Assembly: GCA_937888725.1 (NCBI GenBank)
Contig: CALARE010000075.1
Span: 1 to 9,204 of the forward strand
Length of the DNA: 9,204 nucleotides
Origin: an uncultured Alphaproteobacteria bacterium
Lineage (GTDB): Bacteria; Pseudomonadota; Alphaproteobacteria; CAAHEQ01; UBA3637
Direction: 5' to 3'
How positions within the stretch are numbered: position 1 is the stretch's first letter; every line of letters begins with the position of its first letter. The notes beneath the pieces were generated by a model. It saw only the letters and a list, made by a program, of their open reading frames with translations, ran no database searches and was not told where the DNA came from. Positions 1 to 7,071 of this stretch are shown here, one piece after another. The translations under genes were made by a program, and so were the position numbers.

Positions 1-503
1 CAGATGCCAATGTAACAATGCCTGAAATGATGGATACGGTTGATGGTGTTGGTGGTGTTGTAATGCCTGAGGTAGATGGGGAGGTTGATTTATTAATTCC
101 TGCATTAATGGATGAGCAGGTTGTTGAAACCAATCCCTTAACCGCAACCTCGTTAGAGGGGGAAGATACAGTAGAGAACCCAGATTTTAAACCATCAGAG
201 CAAACATCAGCGGTAGCCGAAACCACTGTAGCTGATACACCAGAAAATGCCCCTGAGGAAAAGAAAGAAGTGGCTAACAATGCCCAACTCGATACATCTT
301 CATCCGTAACATTGGGTGGCACTTCAGATGTTGGCTATGTCGTGGATGATTTAAGTTTAGGTGACGGTGTGACCGTTGTTTCACAATACCCATATGGTGC
401 AATGGCACAAAACACATTGAATCTTAATGCCAATAATATCACAGGGGTACAAGACAAAATGCCCCTTACAATGAATGGATTGCGTGGGGAGAGAAACGGA
501 TAA
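1..503 (+). CDS. 3' end of an acidic low-complexity protein of unknown function (5' partial)
   Basis: The reading frame is already open at the left edge (codons from base 3 read D-A-N-V-T before the first ATG at 18) and runs to TAA at 501-503, so this is most likely the C-terminal ~166 residues of a longer protein. The visible part is rich in Asp, Glu, Val, Thr and Asn, with no transmembrane segment and no recognisable catalytic motif. The middle (PEEKKEVANN and surroundings) looks disordered. The last ~65 residues, from about SSSVTLGGTSDVGYVVDD onward, are less acidic, rich in Gly, Asn and Thr, and may be a small folded or beta-rich end. I do not recognise a family. A surface or secreted protein is possible from the composition, but that is inference. 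ATG 18 is not preceded by a Shine-Dalgarno sequence, which also argues against a start there. A likely terminator follows about 30 bases after the stop. Confidence 0.7.
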   Translation, partial: DANVTMPEMMDTVDGVGGVVMPEVDGEVDLLIPALMDEQVVETNPLTATSLEGEDTVENPDFKPSEQTSAVAETTVADTPENAPEEKKEVANNAQLDTSSSVTLGGTSDVGYVVDDLSLGDGVTVVSQYPYGAMAQNTLNLNANNITGVQDKMPLTMNGLRGERNG

Positions 504-531
504 GAGGGTTATCCTTACTTTATCGTTATCA

Positions 532-564
532 AGAGAGGTTCAAAACTTTTAATCTCTCTATTTT
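532..564 (+). terminator. Rho-independent terminator after the left-edge gene
   Basis: AGAGAGGTT (532-540) pairs with AATCTCTCT (551-559) as a 9-bp stem with one G-T wobble. The ten-base loop between them is followed on the plus strand by ATTTT (560-564). On the minus strand the wobble becomes an A-C mismatch and no T-run follows, so it fits termination of the plus-strand gene better than of the convergent transporter gene. The T-run is short, so the call is moderate. Confidence 0.55.
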
Positions 565-579
565 GCTTGTGTTTATCCC

Positions 580-1983
580 CTAGCTTTCAATCAGGCTGAT
601 AATCCCGCTGATGAGCAATAAAATCAACACCACGGGTGCGGTAAAACGGAGTGTAAATCTAAGATAGCGTTTGAAGAATTTTGAAACCTGTTTTTCACCA
701 CTGGTCAGATTTTTAACCAATACAGTTGAAATACGCCATCCCATGAATAATGAAATAAACAATACCGCAAATGTCATGGTGAATGTGCCAGTAAGCATGT
801 CGAAAAAGTTGAATAAATCTTGTCCTAATAACGTGATATCAAAAACCTTTGTAAATGATAATAGCACTAAAACAGTTCCAAAGATATTAAGGCTGGCAAC
901 CAATAACGTTGCGCCTATGCGGTTGAGCTTTGTTTTTTCAATCAACAAATTAACGGGCGGTTCATAAATTGAAATCAATGAGGTGAGGGCGGCAATAAAT
1001 AACAATATGAAAAATAAAAACATAAAAAAGGCACCGCCTGCAATCTGTTTAAACACCAAGGGCAGTGTGATAAATGTAAGCGTTGGTCCTGCGTTTGGTT
1101 CTAACTGAAAGGCAAAAACAGCGGGGATAATAATCATTCCTGCAATAAAGGCAACCAATGTGTCCAAAATCACAATGGATTTGGTTGATTTGATGAGGTT
1201 TTCTTTTTTAGATAAATAGGAACCATAGACAAAAATAACCCCCAATCCCATCGAAAGGGAATAGACGGCTTGTCCCAATGCTTTTAAAAATAAGTCTGAA
1301 AAAGTTTTAAATGAAAAGCCTGTTTCCAAAAAGCCAAGACTCTTTAAATCAGGGATGAGGAAGAATTTTAACCCTTCAATCGCATGCGGGACAAACAACA
1401 TGCGAATCATCATAAAAATAAGCAAAACAAACAACAATGGCATTAGGTAAAGAGATATTTTTTCAATCCCCTTTTTTACCCCTTTCACAAGGATGAATGC
1501 GGATATAATGGCACATAAACTACCCCAAAATAATTGTGCTGAAAAGGATGTTGTTATCCCTTCAAAAAGAGTTTTGTCAGGTGCTGTGTCCTTAATTGAT
1601 GAGAGGTATAAGAAACTGTCATAACAATAAAATAAGGTCCATCCAATTACAACCAAATAAATGCTACCAACAAGAAATGTATTAAACATGGTTATAAACC
1701 CAGCAAAACGACCATAGTTTTGTGAGATGGATTTGTTTCCCTCTTTGGCTGCCACTTTAAAGCCGTCAATCAAATTGGTGTGGGCAAGTCTTCCAAAGGC
1801 AAGTTTTGCCAATAGTAAAAAATAACCTAACCCAAAGACGGATATGAGGTATAAAAGCAAAAAGCTCCCGCCACCATTTTGCCCCGCAAGATAGGGAAAA
1901 CGCCATACATTGCCAAGACCAATAGCCGAACCTGCGGTGGCTAAAATAAATCCAAGGTTTGAGCCCCATTCAGCCCGTTTCAT
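580..1983 (-). CDS. Sodium-dependent amino-acid transporter, NSS/SNF family
   Basis: Inner-membrane Na+-coupled symporter of the neurotransmitter:sodium symporter family (LeuT/MhsT/TnaT-like), expected to import an amino acid; the substrate cannot be read from sequence. The 467-residue protein has about 11 hydrophobic segments (roughly 9-31, 39-62, 91-120, 150-167, 176-197, 235-257, 266-293, 315-345, 356-378, 391-414, 446-464), the usual number for short bacterial NSS proteins. The family signature WRFPYLAGQNGGGSF lies at 27-41 in the unwound TM1 region. By alignment from memory with LeuT, sodium-site residues are kept: N25 in TM1, S242 in TM6 (Thr in LeuT), and T334/S335 in TM8. The frame extends seven codons upstream to a TTG, but the ATG at 1983 is chosen because AAAGGGG (1990-1996 on the minus strand) sits six bases before it. 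That Shine-Dalgarno lies inside the last codons of the upstream HAD gene, whose stop is one base before this ATG, so translation is probably coupled. The family call is very firm. Confidence 0.95.
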   Translation of the reverse strand: MKRAEWGSNLGFILATAGSAIGLGNVWRFPYLAGQNGGGSFLLLYLISVFGLGYFLLLAKLAFGRLAHTNLIDGFKVAAKEGNKSISQNYGRFAGFITMFNTFLVGSIYLVVIGWTLFYCYDSFLYLSSIKDTAPDKTLFEGITTSFSAQLFWGSLCAIISAFILVKGVKKGIEKISLYLMPLLFVLLIFMMIRMLFVPHAIEGLKFFLIPDLKSLGFLETGFSFKTFSDLFLKALGQAVYSLSMGLGVIFVYGSYLSKKENLIKSTKSIVILDTLVAFIAGMIIIPAVFAFQLEPNAGPTLTFITLPLVFKQIAGGAFFMFLFFILLFIAALTSLISIYEPPVNLLIEKTKLNRIGATLLVASLNIFGTVLVLLSFTKVFDITLLGQDLFNFFDMLTGTFTMTFAVLFISLFMGWRISTVLVKNLTSGEKQVSKFFKRYLRFTLRFTAPVVLILLLISGIISLIES

Positions 1984-1984
1984 T

Positions 1985-2641
1985 TTATTCCCCTTTCGCC
2001 TCAATGTTTAAAAGCCATGTTAATACAATCCCCGCCTCAAATAAGGTAGAACAAAAATAATCATAGGGTAATTCAATGTCTAAATGATGAACTAAAATCG
2101 GAATTGCACCAATATTTTGAGCCATCAACATATCAGAATGTCCATCACCAATAAAAATAATTCTATCAGGCTTAATCGCATCGATAATATCATCAGCAAA
2201 TTCTTTATCAGGTTTGCCAAGAGGGCCTGATGTTCCCTTTACCTGTTGAAAATAATCATAGACTCCTTTGTCCTTTACCTCTTTAACAAGAGCATCATGA
2301 TTTTTATTGCTTAAAACAACTTGCGGGATGTTGTTCTCTTTTAAAAAACGAAGAACACCCAATGCATCATCGAAAAGAGCGGTTTCCCCCGAATATTTTT
2401 GATAGCATGAAACGTAATATTCTACTGCTTCAGGTATGCTGGGTCTTGCATCTATTTTTTCAAGTGGGAATCTTTTTTGCCAAAATTCTCCCCTGTGTCT
2501 AGTCATCACATTAATCACTTCATTTTCATGGACGCTGGGGGCGTTAAAATGTTGGACCATTTCATTCAGCCCTTTTAAAACAGCCTCTTTCGTATTGCAA
2601 AGTGTATTATCCCAATCCCAAATGACGAGTGTTTTTTGCAT
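1985..2641 (-). CDS. HAD-superfamily hydrolase, phosphoglycolate-phosphatase-like
   Basis: Cytosolic phosphatase of the haloacid dehalogenase superfamily, 218 residues, a typical size for the Gph-like group with an alpha-helical cap between motifs I and II. All four HAD motifs are visible: motif I DWDNT with nucleophile D9 and acid/base D11; motif II S111 (VVLSNKN); motif III K143 (LGKPDKE); motif IV GDGHSD at 165-170. Motif I is DWDNTL rather than the common DLDGTL, which sets it slightly apart from textbook phosphoglycolate phosphatase, so the substrate is left open. The frame can be extended to a TTG at 2662, but ATG 2641 is preferred because AAAGGA sits about six to seven bases upstream. 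It is first in a two-gene unit with the NSS transporter, behind a promoter at 2685-2713. A link between this phosphatase and the transported solute is possible but unproven. Confidence 0.9.
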   Translation of the reverse strand: MQKTLVIWDWDNTLCNTKEAVLKGLNEMVQHFNAPSVHENEVINVMTRHRGEFWQKRFPLEKIDARPSIPEAVEYYVSCYQKYSGETALFDDALGVLRFLKENNIPQVVLSNKNHDALVKEVKDKGVYDYFQQVKGTSGPLGKPDKEFADDIIDAIKPDRIIFIGDGHSDMLMAQNIGAIPILVHHLDIELPYDYFCSTLFEAGIVLTWLLNIEAKGE

Positions 2642-2684
2642 AAAAAATCCTTTAATATTCAATTTGTTTTAATGTTTGGCTGAA

Positions 2685-2713
2685 AGTATACTTTTTCTCT
2701 TTTATAAAATCAA
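2685..2713 (-). promoter_or_regulatory. Sigma70-type promoter for the HAD-transporter unit
   Basis: On the minus strand TTGATT (2708-2713) is separated by exactly 17 bases from TATACT (2685-2690), with a C before the -35 TTG. Transcription would start near 2678, giving a leader of roughly 37 bases before ATG 2641. It lies in the 87-base gap between acpS and the HAD gene, so the two downstream genes need not depend on the rpoZ promoter. I see no convincing terminator after acpS, so read-through is also possible. Confidence 0.65.
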
Positions 2714-2728
2714 GTTTAAAAACGTTAA

Positions 2729-3124
2729 TTATAACACTTCAATCACCACAAAAGCATTGGCAAATGATTTTTCATCAGAAAGTGAAAGGTGTATGTGAGG
2801 CGTTTTTCCTGCTGATTTTTGCATTAATGTTTCATGTGCATGCCCATAGAGCACTAAATAGGGGGCACCTTTGGGGTCATTTTTAACCTCAATCTCTTTA
2901 AAAAATGCATTCATCCCAATGCCTGAACCAAGTGCTTTTGAAAGAGCTTCTTTTGCGGCAAATCGCTTGGCATAAAAACTGGCTCGCTTGTTGCTGGGGA
3001 GTGAGGACGCCTTTGCCTGTTCTTGCAAAGTGAAAACCTTTTCCTCGAACGTTTTGCCAAAGGTATGAAGCATTTCTTCAATACGAGAAATTTGTACCAA
3101 ATCTGTCCCAATGCCAATAATCAT
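2729..3124 (-). CDS. acpS: Holo-[acyl-carrier-protein] synthase AcpS
   Basis: Transfers the 4'-phosphopantetheine group from coenzyme A to the conserved serine of apo-ACP, activating it for fatty-acid and lipid synthesis in the cytosol; AcpS-type enzymes act as trimers. The 131-residue length is normal. The N-terminal signature MIIGIGTDLVQISRIE contains the Mg-binding D8, and the second signature FYAKRFAAKEALSKALG (50-66) contains the Mg ligand E59 and adjacent lysines. The C-terminal HIHLSLSDEKSFANAFVVIE segment matches the family's end. The ATG begins three bases after the rsh stop (TAA TAT ATG on the minus strand), and the only Shine-Dalgarno-like sequence, AAGG, is in the last rsh codons, so coupling to rsh translation is likely. 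In many alphaproteobacteria pyrE and pdxJ lie between relA and acpS; here they are absent. Confidence 0.96.
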   Translation of the reverse strand: MIIGIGTDLVQISRIEEMLHTFGKTFEEKVFTLQEQAKASSLPSNKRASFYAKRFAAKEALSKALGSGIGMNAFFKEIEVKNDPKGAPYLVLYGHAHETLMQKSAGKTPHIHLSLSDEKSFANAFVVIEVL

Positions 3125-3127
3125 ATA

Positions 3128-5281
3128 TTAAACCTTTAATCTATGGACATTTGAAACAAATGGGCAAGCTCTAAATGATTGAATTAATAAATCAAGGCTA
3201 GATGTGTCCTTAACTTCAATCTCAAGAATAATCTCACTCAACCCATTTTTACGATTTTGAATTTTTAAATTGGTGATGGTGATATTCTGTTTGGCTGAGA
3301 TCGTTGTAATCTCACTTAAAACAGAGGGTTTATCCTCAACCTCTAAACAAATCCTTGCAGGCAAAATTTTATTTTGCAACATGGTGCTGTTCCATTCTAC
3401 AGGGAGCCAGCGTTCTGGTTCGTCCTGATATTGGTTCAAATTTGGGCAATCAACTGTATGAATGGTAACCCCTTTACCCGTTGTGATGATACCCACAATA
3501 CTATCCCCAGGAAGTGGGTGACAACACTTGGCAAAATTAAATGAAATGCCAGAAATTAAGCCGATAATCGGACTGTTTTTACTTGTGTCATCAGGTTTTT
3601 GTTCCCGCTTTTTAAAGAGAGAGAGGGCTTTTTTAAGCGTTGATTTGGAACACTCAGGATGCAACTCATGAAACACATCTCTAAACGAAACAACACCCGC
3701 TCCGATGGCGGCTAGCAAGTCGGAAACTTGGTCTTGCCCTGCTTTTAAAAAGGATTTATATTTTGCAACAAGTGGTTGCAATTCTTTATCATTAAAGGAG
3801 AGGTTGTAGTATTTTGCCTCATTAACAAACATGTTACGGGCGTTTTGAATGTTTTGTTCATACTTTTGGGTGCGAATAAAACGACGAACACTTGCTTTTG
3901 CTTTTGCTGTAACGGCAATATGTTCCCATTCAGGAGCGGGCGTTTGGTTTTTGTTGGTTAAAACCTCAACTTGATCACCGTTTTTAAGCTCGGTTCTTAA
4001 TGGGGCAATTTTGCCATTAATTTTGACACCGACGCAGGTATCCCCCACACGAGAATGAACCGCATAGGCAAAATCAATTGCCGTTGCCCCTTGTGGTAGG
4101 GTAATTAAATCCCCCTTTGGTGAAAAACAAAACACCTGATCCTGATAAAGAGCGATTTTTGTGTGTTCTAAAAAGTCATTTGGGTCAGAACAACGGTTCA
4201 TCAAATCAAGCAAATCACGCAACCAGCGGTATTGGGTCCCTTCTTTGGTGGAACCTTGCTTATATTCCCAATGGGCGGCAACGCCAAGTTCTGCCACCTT
4301 GTCCATCTCTTTTGAACGAATTTGCACCTCAATCCTGCGATTGAGTGGACCAATAACCCCCGTGTGTAATGAGCGATAGCCATTTTGTTTAGGGGTTGAA
4401 ATATAATCTTTATATCTGCCACCAATCATGGGGTATTTGGTATGAATGACACCAAGGGCTTTATAACAATCTTCAATCGAATCCACCACAATGCGAAAAG
4501 CAATAATATCACAGACTTGCTCAAAAGGGATATTCTTTTTTTGCATCTTATGCCAAATGGAATAGGGGCGTTTTTCACGTCCCTTCACAGTGGCTTGAAT
4601 GTCATGTTCTTTTAAATCTTTTTCCAACTGTTCAATAACAGTTTGAACATCACTTTGTCCCTTTTCACTTAAAAAACGAAGGCGGGATTGAATGGTTTTG
4701 TGTGCCTCAGGGTATAGATTTAAAAAACAATAATCTTCTAACTCATCTTTAATGGCTTGCATACCCATCCGCTCAGCGAGAGGAACATAAATTTCAAGCG
4801 TTTCTTTGGCGATACGCAGACGTTTTTCCTCCGCCCTGATATGCAAGGAACGCATATTATGCAAGCGGTCAGCTAATTTAATGAGTAAAACACGAATGTC
4901 CTCGCTGATGGCAAGGACAAGTTTTTGAAAATTTTGGGCTTGTTTGGAGGCTTCAGGTGTGATTTCAAGCTTGCTAAGCTTGGTCATACCACGAACAAGG
5001 TCGGCAACCGTTTGACCAAAAAGCTCCTTTAAATCTTCATATGAGGCAGCTGTATCTTCAACCGTGTCATGCAACAAAGCCGCCATAACAGTGGCTGAAT
5101 CCATACGATAGCTGATTAAAATTTCAGCAACCTCTAATGGATGAGAAAAATAAGGGTCACCCGATTCACGCTTTTGTGCGGCGTGCATTTTCATCGCAAA
5201 TACATAGGCTCGATTTAATGCTTCTTCATCAGCGACAGGGTCATAAGACTTGACTTTTTCCACCAGCTCGTATTGACGCAT
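3128..5281 (-). CDS. rsh: Bifunctional (p)ppGpp synthetase/hydrolase (RSH, Rel/SpoT)
   Basis: Makes and degrades the alarmone (p)ppGpp, controlling the stringent response. The 717-residue protein has the full long-RSH layout. The N-terminal HD hydrolase has H47 (FSHP), the HD pair H71-D72 (LLHDTVEDT) and D138 (KLADRLHNMR). The synthetase domain (~230-345) has D258, the RYKD motif 289-292, the GYRSLHT loop 301-307 and E318/Q320 (EVQIRS). A TGS domain follows at ~381-442. The zinc-finger/conserved-cysteine region has C586, C587, H588 and C612, and an ACT domain occupies ~641-717. RYKD resembles the RFKD motif of bifunctional enzymes rather than the ExDD of synthetase-only RelA, and both active sites look intact, so a single bifunctional enzyme is predicted. 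It starts 22 bases after the rpoZ stop; the start is supported by AAGGGGG five bases before the ATG. The symbol may appear as relA or spoT in databases. Confidence 0.97.
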   Translation of the reverse strand: MRQYELVEKVKSYDPVADEEALNRAYVFAMKMHAAQKRESGDPYFSHPLEVAEILISYRMDSATVMAALLHDTVEDTAASYEDLKELFGQTVADLVRGMTKLSKLEITPEASKQAQNFQKLVLAISEDIRVLLIKLADRLHNMRSLHIRAEEKRLRIAKETLEIYVPLAERMGMQAIKDELEDYCFLNLYPEAHKTIQSRLRFLSEKGQSDVQTVIEQLEKDLKEHDIQATVKGREKRPYSIWHKMQKKNIPFEQVCDIIAFRIVVDSIEDCYKALGVIHTKYPMIGGRYKDYISTPKQNGYRSLHTGVIGPLNRRIEVQIRSKEMDKVAELGVAAHWEYKQGSTKEGTQYRWLRDLLDLMNRCSDPNDFLEHTKIALYQDQVFCFSPKGDLITLPQGATAIDFAYAVHSRVGDTCVGVKINGKIAPLRTELKNGDQVEVLTNKNQTPAPEWEHIAVTAKAKASVRRFIRTQKYEQNIQNARNMFVNEAKYYNLSFNDKELQPLVAKYKSFLKAGQDQVSDLLAAIGAGVVSFRDVFHELHPECSKSTLKKALSLFKKREQKPDDTSKNSPIIGLISGISFNFAKCCHPLPGDSIVGIITTGKGVTIHTVDCPNLNQYQDEPERWLPVEWNSTMLQNKILPARICLEVEDKPSVLSEITTISAKQNITITNLKIQNRKNGLSEIILEIEVKDTSSLDLLIQSFRACPFVSNVHRLKV

Positions 5282-5303
5282 GGGGTCCCCCTTGATTTTT
5301 CAA

Positions 5304-5663
5304 TTAGGCGTTATTGATGTCGTCAAAAACTTGAAAAGAATCAGATTCTTCAAATTCTGTATCTGTGTAAAGAGCTGAAGAAAGTTCTGCTTGGATATCT
5401 TGTTCATCCTCTTTTTGAACAGATTGAATTTGTGGGCGTGCGTAATGTTGTAAAGATGAAATCATATTTTCTTTTTGTTGTTCAATGTTGATCGTTTCTT
5501 CTTCAATTTCACGCAGAGCAATAACCGTGTTTTTATCATTATCACGGCTGACAGTTAAAGGGGACCCTGCATCTAGTGATTTTGCACGACTAGCAGCTGT
5601 TAAAATTAAATCAAAACGATTAGGGATTTTGTTGACACAATCTTCTACGGTCACGCGAGCCAT
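5304..5663 (-). CDS. rpoZ: RNA polymerase omega subunit RpoZ
   Basis: Small RNA polymerase subunit that helps assembly by clamping the beta' subunit; in proteobacteria it also forms part of a ppGpp-binding site. The family core is clear at the N-terminus: MARVTVEDCVNKIPNRFDLI, then AASRAKSL (23-30) and VIALREIEEETI (47-58). The core ends near residue 62, and an acidic, probably flexible tail runs to residue 119. The total is longer than E. coli omega (91 aa) but ordinary for alphaproteobacteria. AAAGGA lies about eight bases before the ATG. It is the first gene of rpoZ-rsh-acpS, so omega and the alarmone enzyme are co-transcribed. A near-consensus promoter is at 5712-5740. Confidence 0.96.
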   Translation of the reverse strand: MARVTVEDCVNKIPNRFDLILTAASRAKSLDAGSPLTVSRDNDKNTVIALREIEEETINIEQQKENMISSLQHYARPQIQSVQKEDEQDIQAELSSALYTDTEFEESDSFQVFDDINNA

Positions 5664-5711
5664 TATAAATTTCCTTTCTATTTAGTACTAAAAAAAACAT
5701 ATATATGCTGA

Positions 5712-5740
5712 ATTATATTCTTATTTTGTAAAAAAATCAA
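5712..5740 (-). promoter_or_regulatory. Promoter for rpoZ-rsh-acpS
   Basis: On the minus strand TTGATT (5735-5740), a 17-base spacer and a perfect TATAAT (5712-5717) are seen, with a C before the -35. The leader to the rpoZ ATG is about 42 bases. The 11-mer AACTTGATTTT around the -35 is shared with the HAD-gene promoter. The surrounding sequence is very AT-rich, with A-tracts between this promoter and the divergent one. Confidence 0.75.
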
Positions 5741-5773
5741 GTTAAAAAAAATAAAAATAAGGCAAAAACTCTC

Positions 5774-5802
5774 TTGCGATTTTGAAATTGTTTTTGTATA
5801 CT
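5774..5802 (+). promoter_or_regulatory. Promoter for the PyrD-like gene
   Basis: TTGCGA (5774-5779), a 17-base spacer and TATACT (5797-5802), again with C before the -35 TTG. The -35 boxes of this promoter and the divergent rpoZ promoter are only 33 bases apart, facing away from each other. The element overlaps the frame upstream of ATG 5836, which argues that the gene starts at 5836 and not at the in-frame TTG at 5782. Confidence 0.6.
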
Positions 5803-5835
5803 GAAAAAAGTAATGTTTTAAAAGTAGGGGAAATT

Positions 5836-7017
5836 ATGTTTCAGCGTCTTGTTTTTTATTTTTTAATGTATGTGTCTAAAAAAATTATGGGGGGGCCTCG
5901 TTTAGCAAAAAGGGTTTTGTTATTGGGGCTTAAAAGTCAGATTTTTTCTCCTTTAAAACGGATCAATCCGAGATTGAAAACCTCGTTTTTAGGTAAAACT
6001 CTTAGAACACCATTGGGGTTGTCATCTGATTTTGATAGAACGGGTGCGTATTTTGATTTGTTAACGCCATTAGGGCTTTCTTTTGGTGAGTTGGGTTCTT
6101 ATACATTACTGGCTGAATCTGCAAAAGAAAAAAGTGTTTTTATGTTGAAACATAAAGCGATTCACACACAATCATCTGCAACACCAAATCCTGGGATTGC
6201 TAAGGGAGCTCAAATTTTGGCAGGACGCAGACATTTGCCCGCTTTAATTGGGGTGAGTTTGATTTCATTTGGTTCTGGCGGGGAGGAGTATAAGGGGTCT
6301 TCAACCGCTATTTATGGGTATGGAAATGACTACCATCAAATGGCAATGCGGGTGGCACCGTATGTTGATTATGTTTCTGTGAATTTGTCCCATCCTAGTA
6401 TGACATTGGCACAAATGTTGTCTGATGAAACAACTTTGTTACCAATTTTGTTGGATATTAAGGGGGCTCTTTATTTGGCGGCACCGCTTTCTACACCAAA
6501 ATTGACGGTTAAAGTCCCATATGATTTAAGTGATTTGGAGGTAAAGCTTATTTCAGCAACCTGTCAAAAATCGGGCGTAGATGCGATTATTGTGGCGGGA
6601 CCTGCTGATGCTTCTCGTCAAATGCGAAGCTTGTTTAAAAAGAAAAAACGGAACATGTTCGCTGATGATTCATTTGTGACTGGTGAACCGCTTAAAAAAG
6701 ATGTTCAATCTCTTGTGAAACGGTTTTATTTGGAAACAAGAGGTAAAATAGATATCGTTGCAGCGGGTGGTATGTTTACGGCTCAAGATGTGTATCAAAC
6801 CATTGAGATGGGGGCAACATGTGTGGAGCTTGGTACTGTTTTGTTGTATCGTGGTCCAGATGCGGTTCTTAAAATTTTGAAAAATCTAGGCTTAATGCTT
6901 GAAAAGAACGGTGCTACAATTGATTCTTTAAGAGGGACAAAGGCTGGACTTGAAGAATTTTTAAATGAAGAAGCTAAAAAAGAAACCTATAATAAAAGAG
7001 ATGTTTTTGTAGATTAA
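5836..7017 (+). CDS. Dihydroorotate-dehydrogenase-like flavoprotein with altered active site
   Basis: An intact 393-residue protein with the TIM-barrel pattern of class 2 (quinone-linked, membrane-associated) dihydroorotate dehydrogenase. It has an N-terminal amphipathic/hydrophobic extension (1-50), then TPLGLSSDFDRTG (58-70, matching NPLGLAAGLDKDG), GELGSYT (84-90), TVKVPYDLSDLE (224-235), GEPLKK (283-288), and a C-terminal FMN-phosphate region AAGGM (309-313) with GATCVELGTVLLYRGP (326-341). Against E. coli PyrD, recalled from memory, key residues differ: the FMN/orotate lysine is R68; the NRMGFNN segment is replaced around 110-118; the NxSSPNT loop reads NLSHPS (183-188), putting His186 at the catalytic serine; TNTT is replaced by AGPA (254-257). 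So it is a homologue, but ordinary dihydroorotate oxidation is doubtful. It may be repurposed, or a very divergent PyrD. ATG 5836 is chosen for its AGGGGAA Shine-Dalgarno and the promoter just upstream; an extension to TTG 5782 is open but unlikely. Confidence 0.8.
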   Translation: MFQRLVFYFLMYVSKKIMGGPRLAKRVLLLGLKSQIFSPLKRINPRLKTSFLGKTLRTPLGLSSDFDRTGAYFDLLTPLGLSFGELGSYTLLAESAKEKSVFMLKHKAIHTQSSATPNPGIAKGAQILAGRRHLPALIGVSLISFGSGGEEYKGSSTAIYGYGNDYHQMAMRVAPYVDYVSVNLSHPSMTLAQMLSDETTLLPILLDIKGALYLAAPLSTPKLTVKVPYDLSDLEVKLISATCQKSGVDAIIVAGPADASRQMRSLFKKKKRNMFADDSFVTGEPLKKDVQSLVKRFYLETRGKIDIVAAGGMFTAQDVYQTIEMGATCVELGTVLLYRGPDAVLKILKNLGLMLEKNGATIDSLRGTKAGLEEFLNEEAKKETYNKRDVFVD

Positions 7018-7026
7018 AGTTGATTG

Positions 7027-7071
7027 ATGAAAAATGAGTCAGTGCTCGTAGATTTTTCATGAGTTGGTTTT
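7027..7071 (+). terminator. Hairpin, likely terminator of the PyrD-like gene
   Basis: ATGAAAAAT (7027-7035) and ATTTTTCAT (7052-7060) form a perfect 9-bp stem, extended inside by GAG/CTC (7036-7038 with 7045-7047). It begins nine bases after the PyrD-like stop, and a TTTT run follows at 7068-7071 after a short GAGTTGG. The stem is AT-rich and the T-run is displaced, so it may be a weak terminator or an mRNA 3'-end stabilising structure. Confidence 0.5.

Noticed and set aside
505..530. Repeated TTATC words after the left-edge gene
   Set aside because: They are short and irregular, with no clear site or structure beyond the terminator that follows.
671..967. 98-codon plus-strand frame inside the transporter gene
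   Set aside because: It is the antisense shadow of conserved NSS transmembrane segments and has no family resemblance or convincing ribosome site.
1984..2004. TTG start extending the NSS transporter by seven residues
   Set aside because: It would place the start inside the HAD gene without its own Shine-Dalgarno, while AAAGGGG is ideally placed for ATG 1983.
3128..5281. Possibility that the RSH is a synthetase-only or hydrolase-only enzyme
   Set aside because: HD residues H47, H71, D72 and D138 and synthetase residues D258 and E318 all appear intact, with RYKD close to the bifunctional RFKD motif.
5782..5835. N-terminal extension of the PyrD-like protein from TTG 5782
   Set aside because: The stretch contains the -10 box of the predicted promoter, and a good Shine-Dalgarno precedes ATG 5836.
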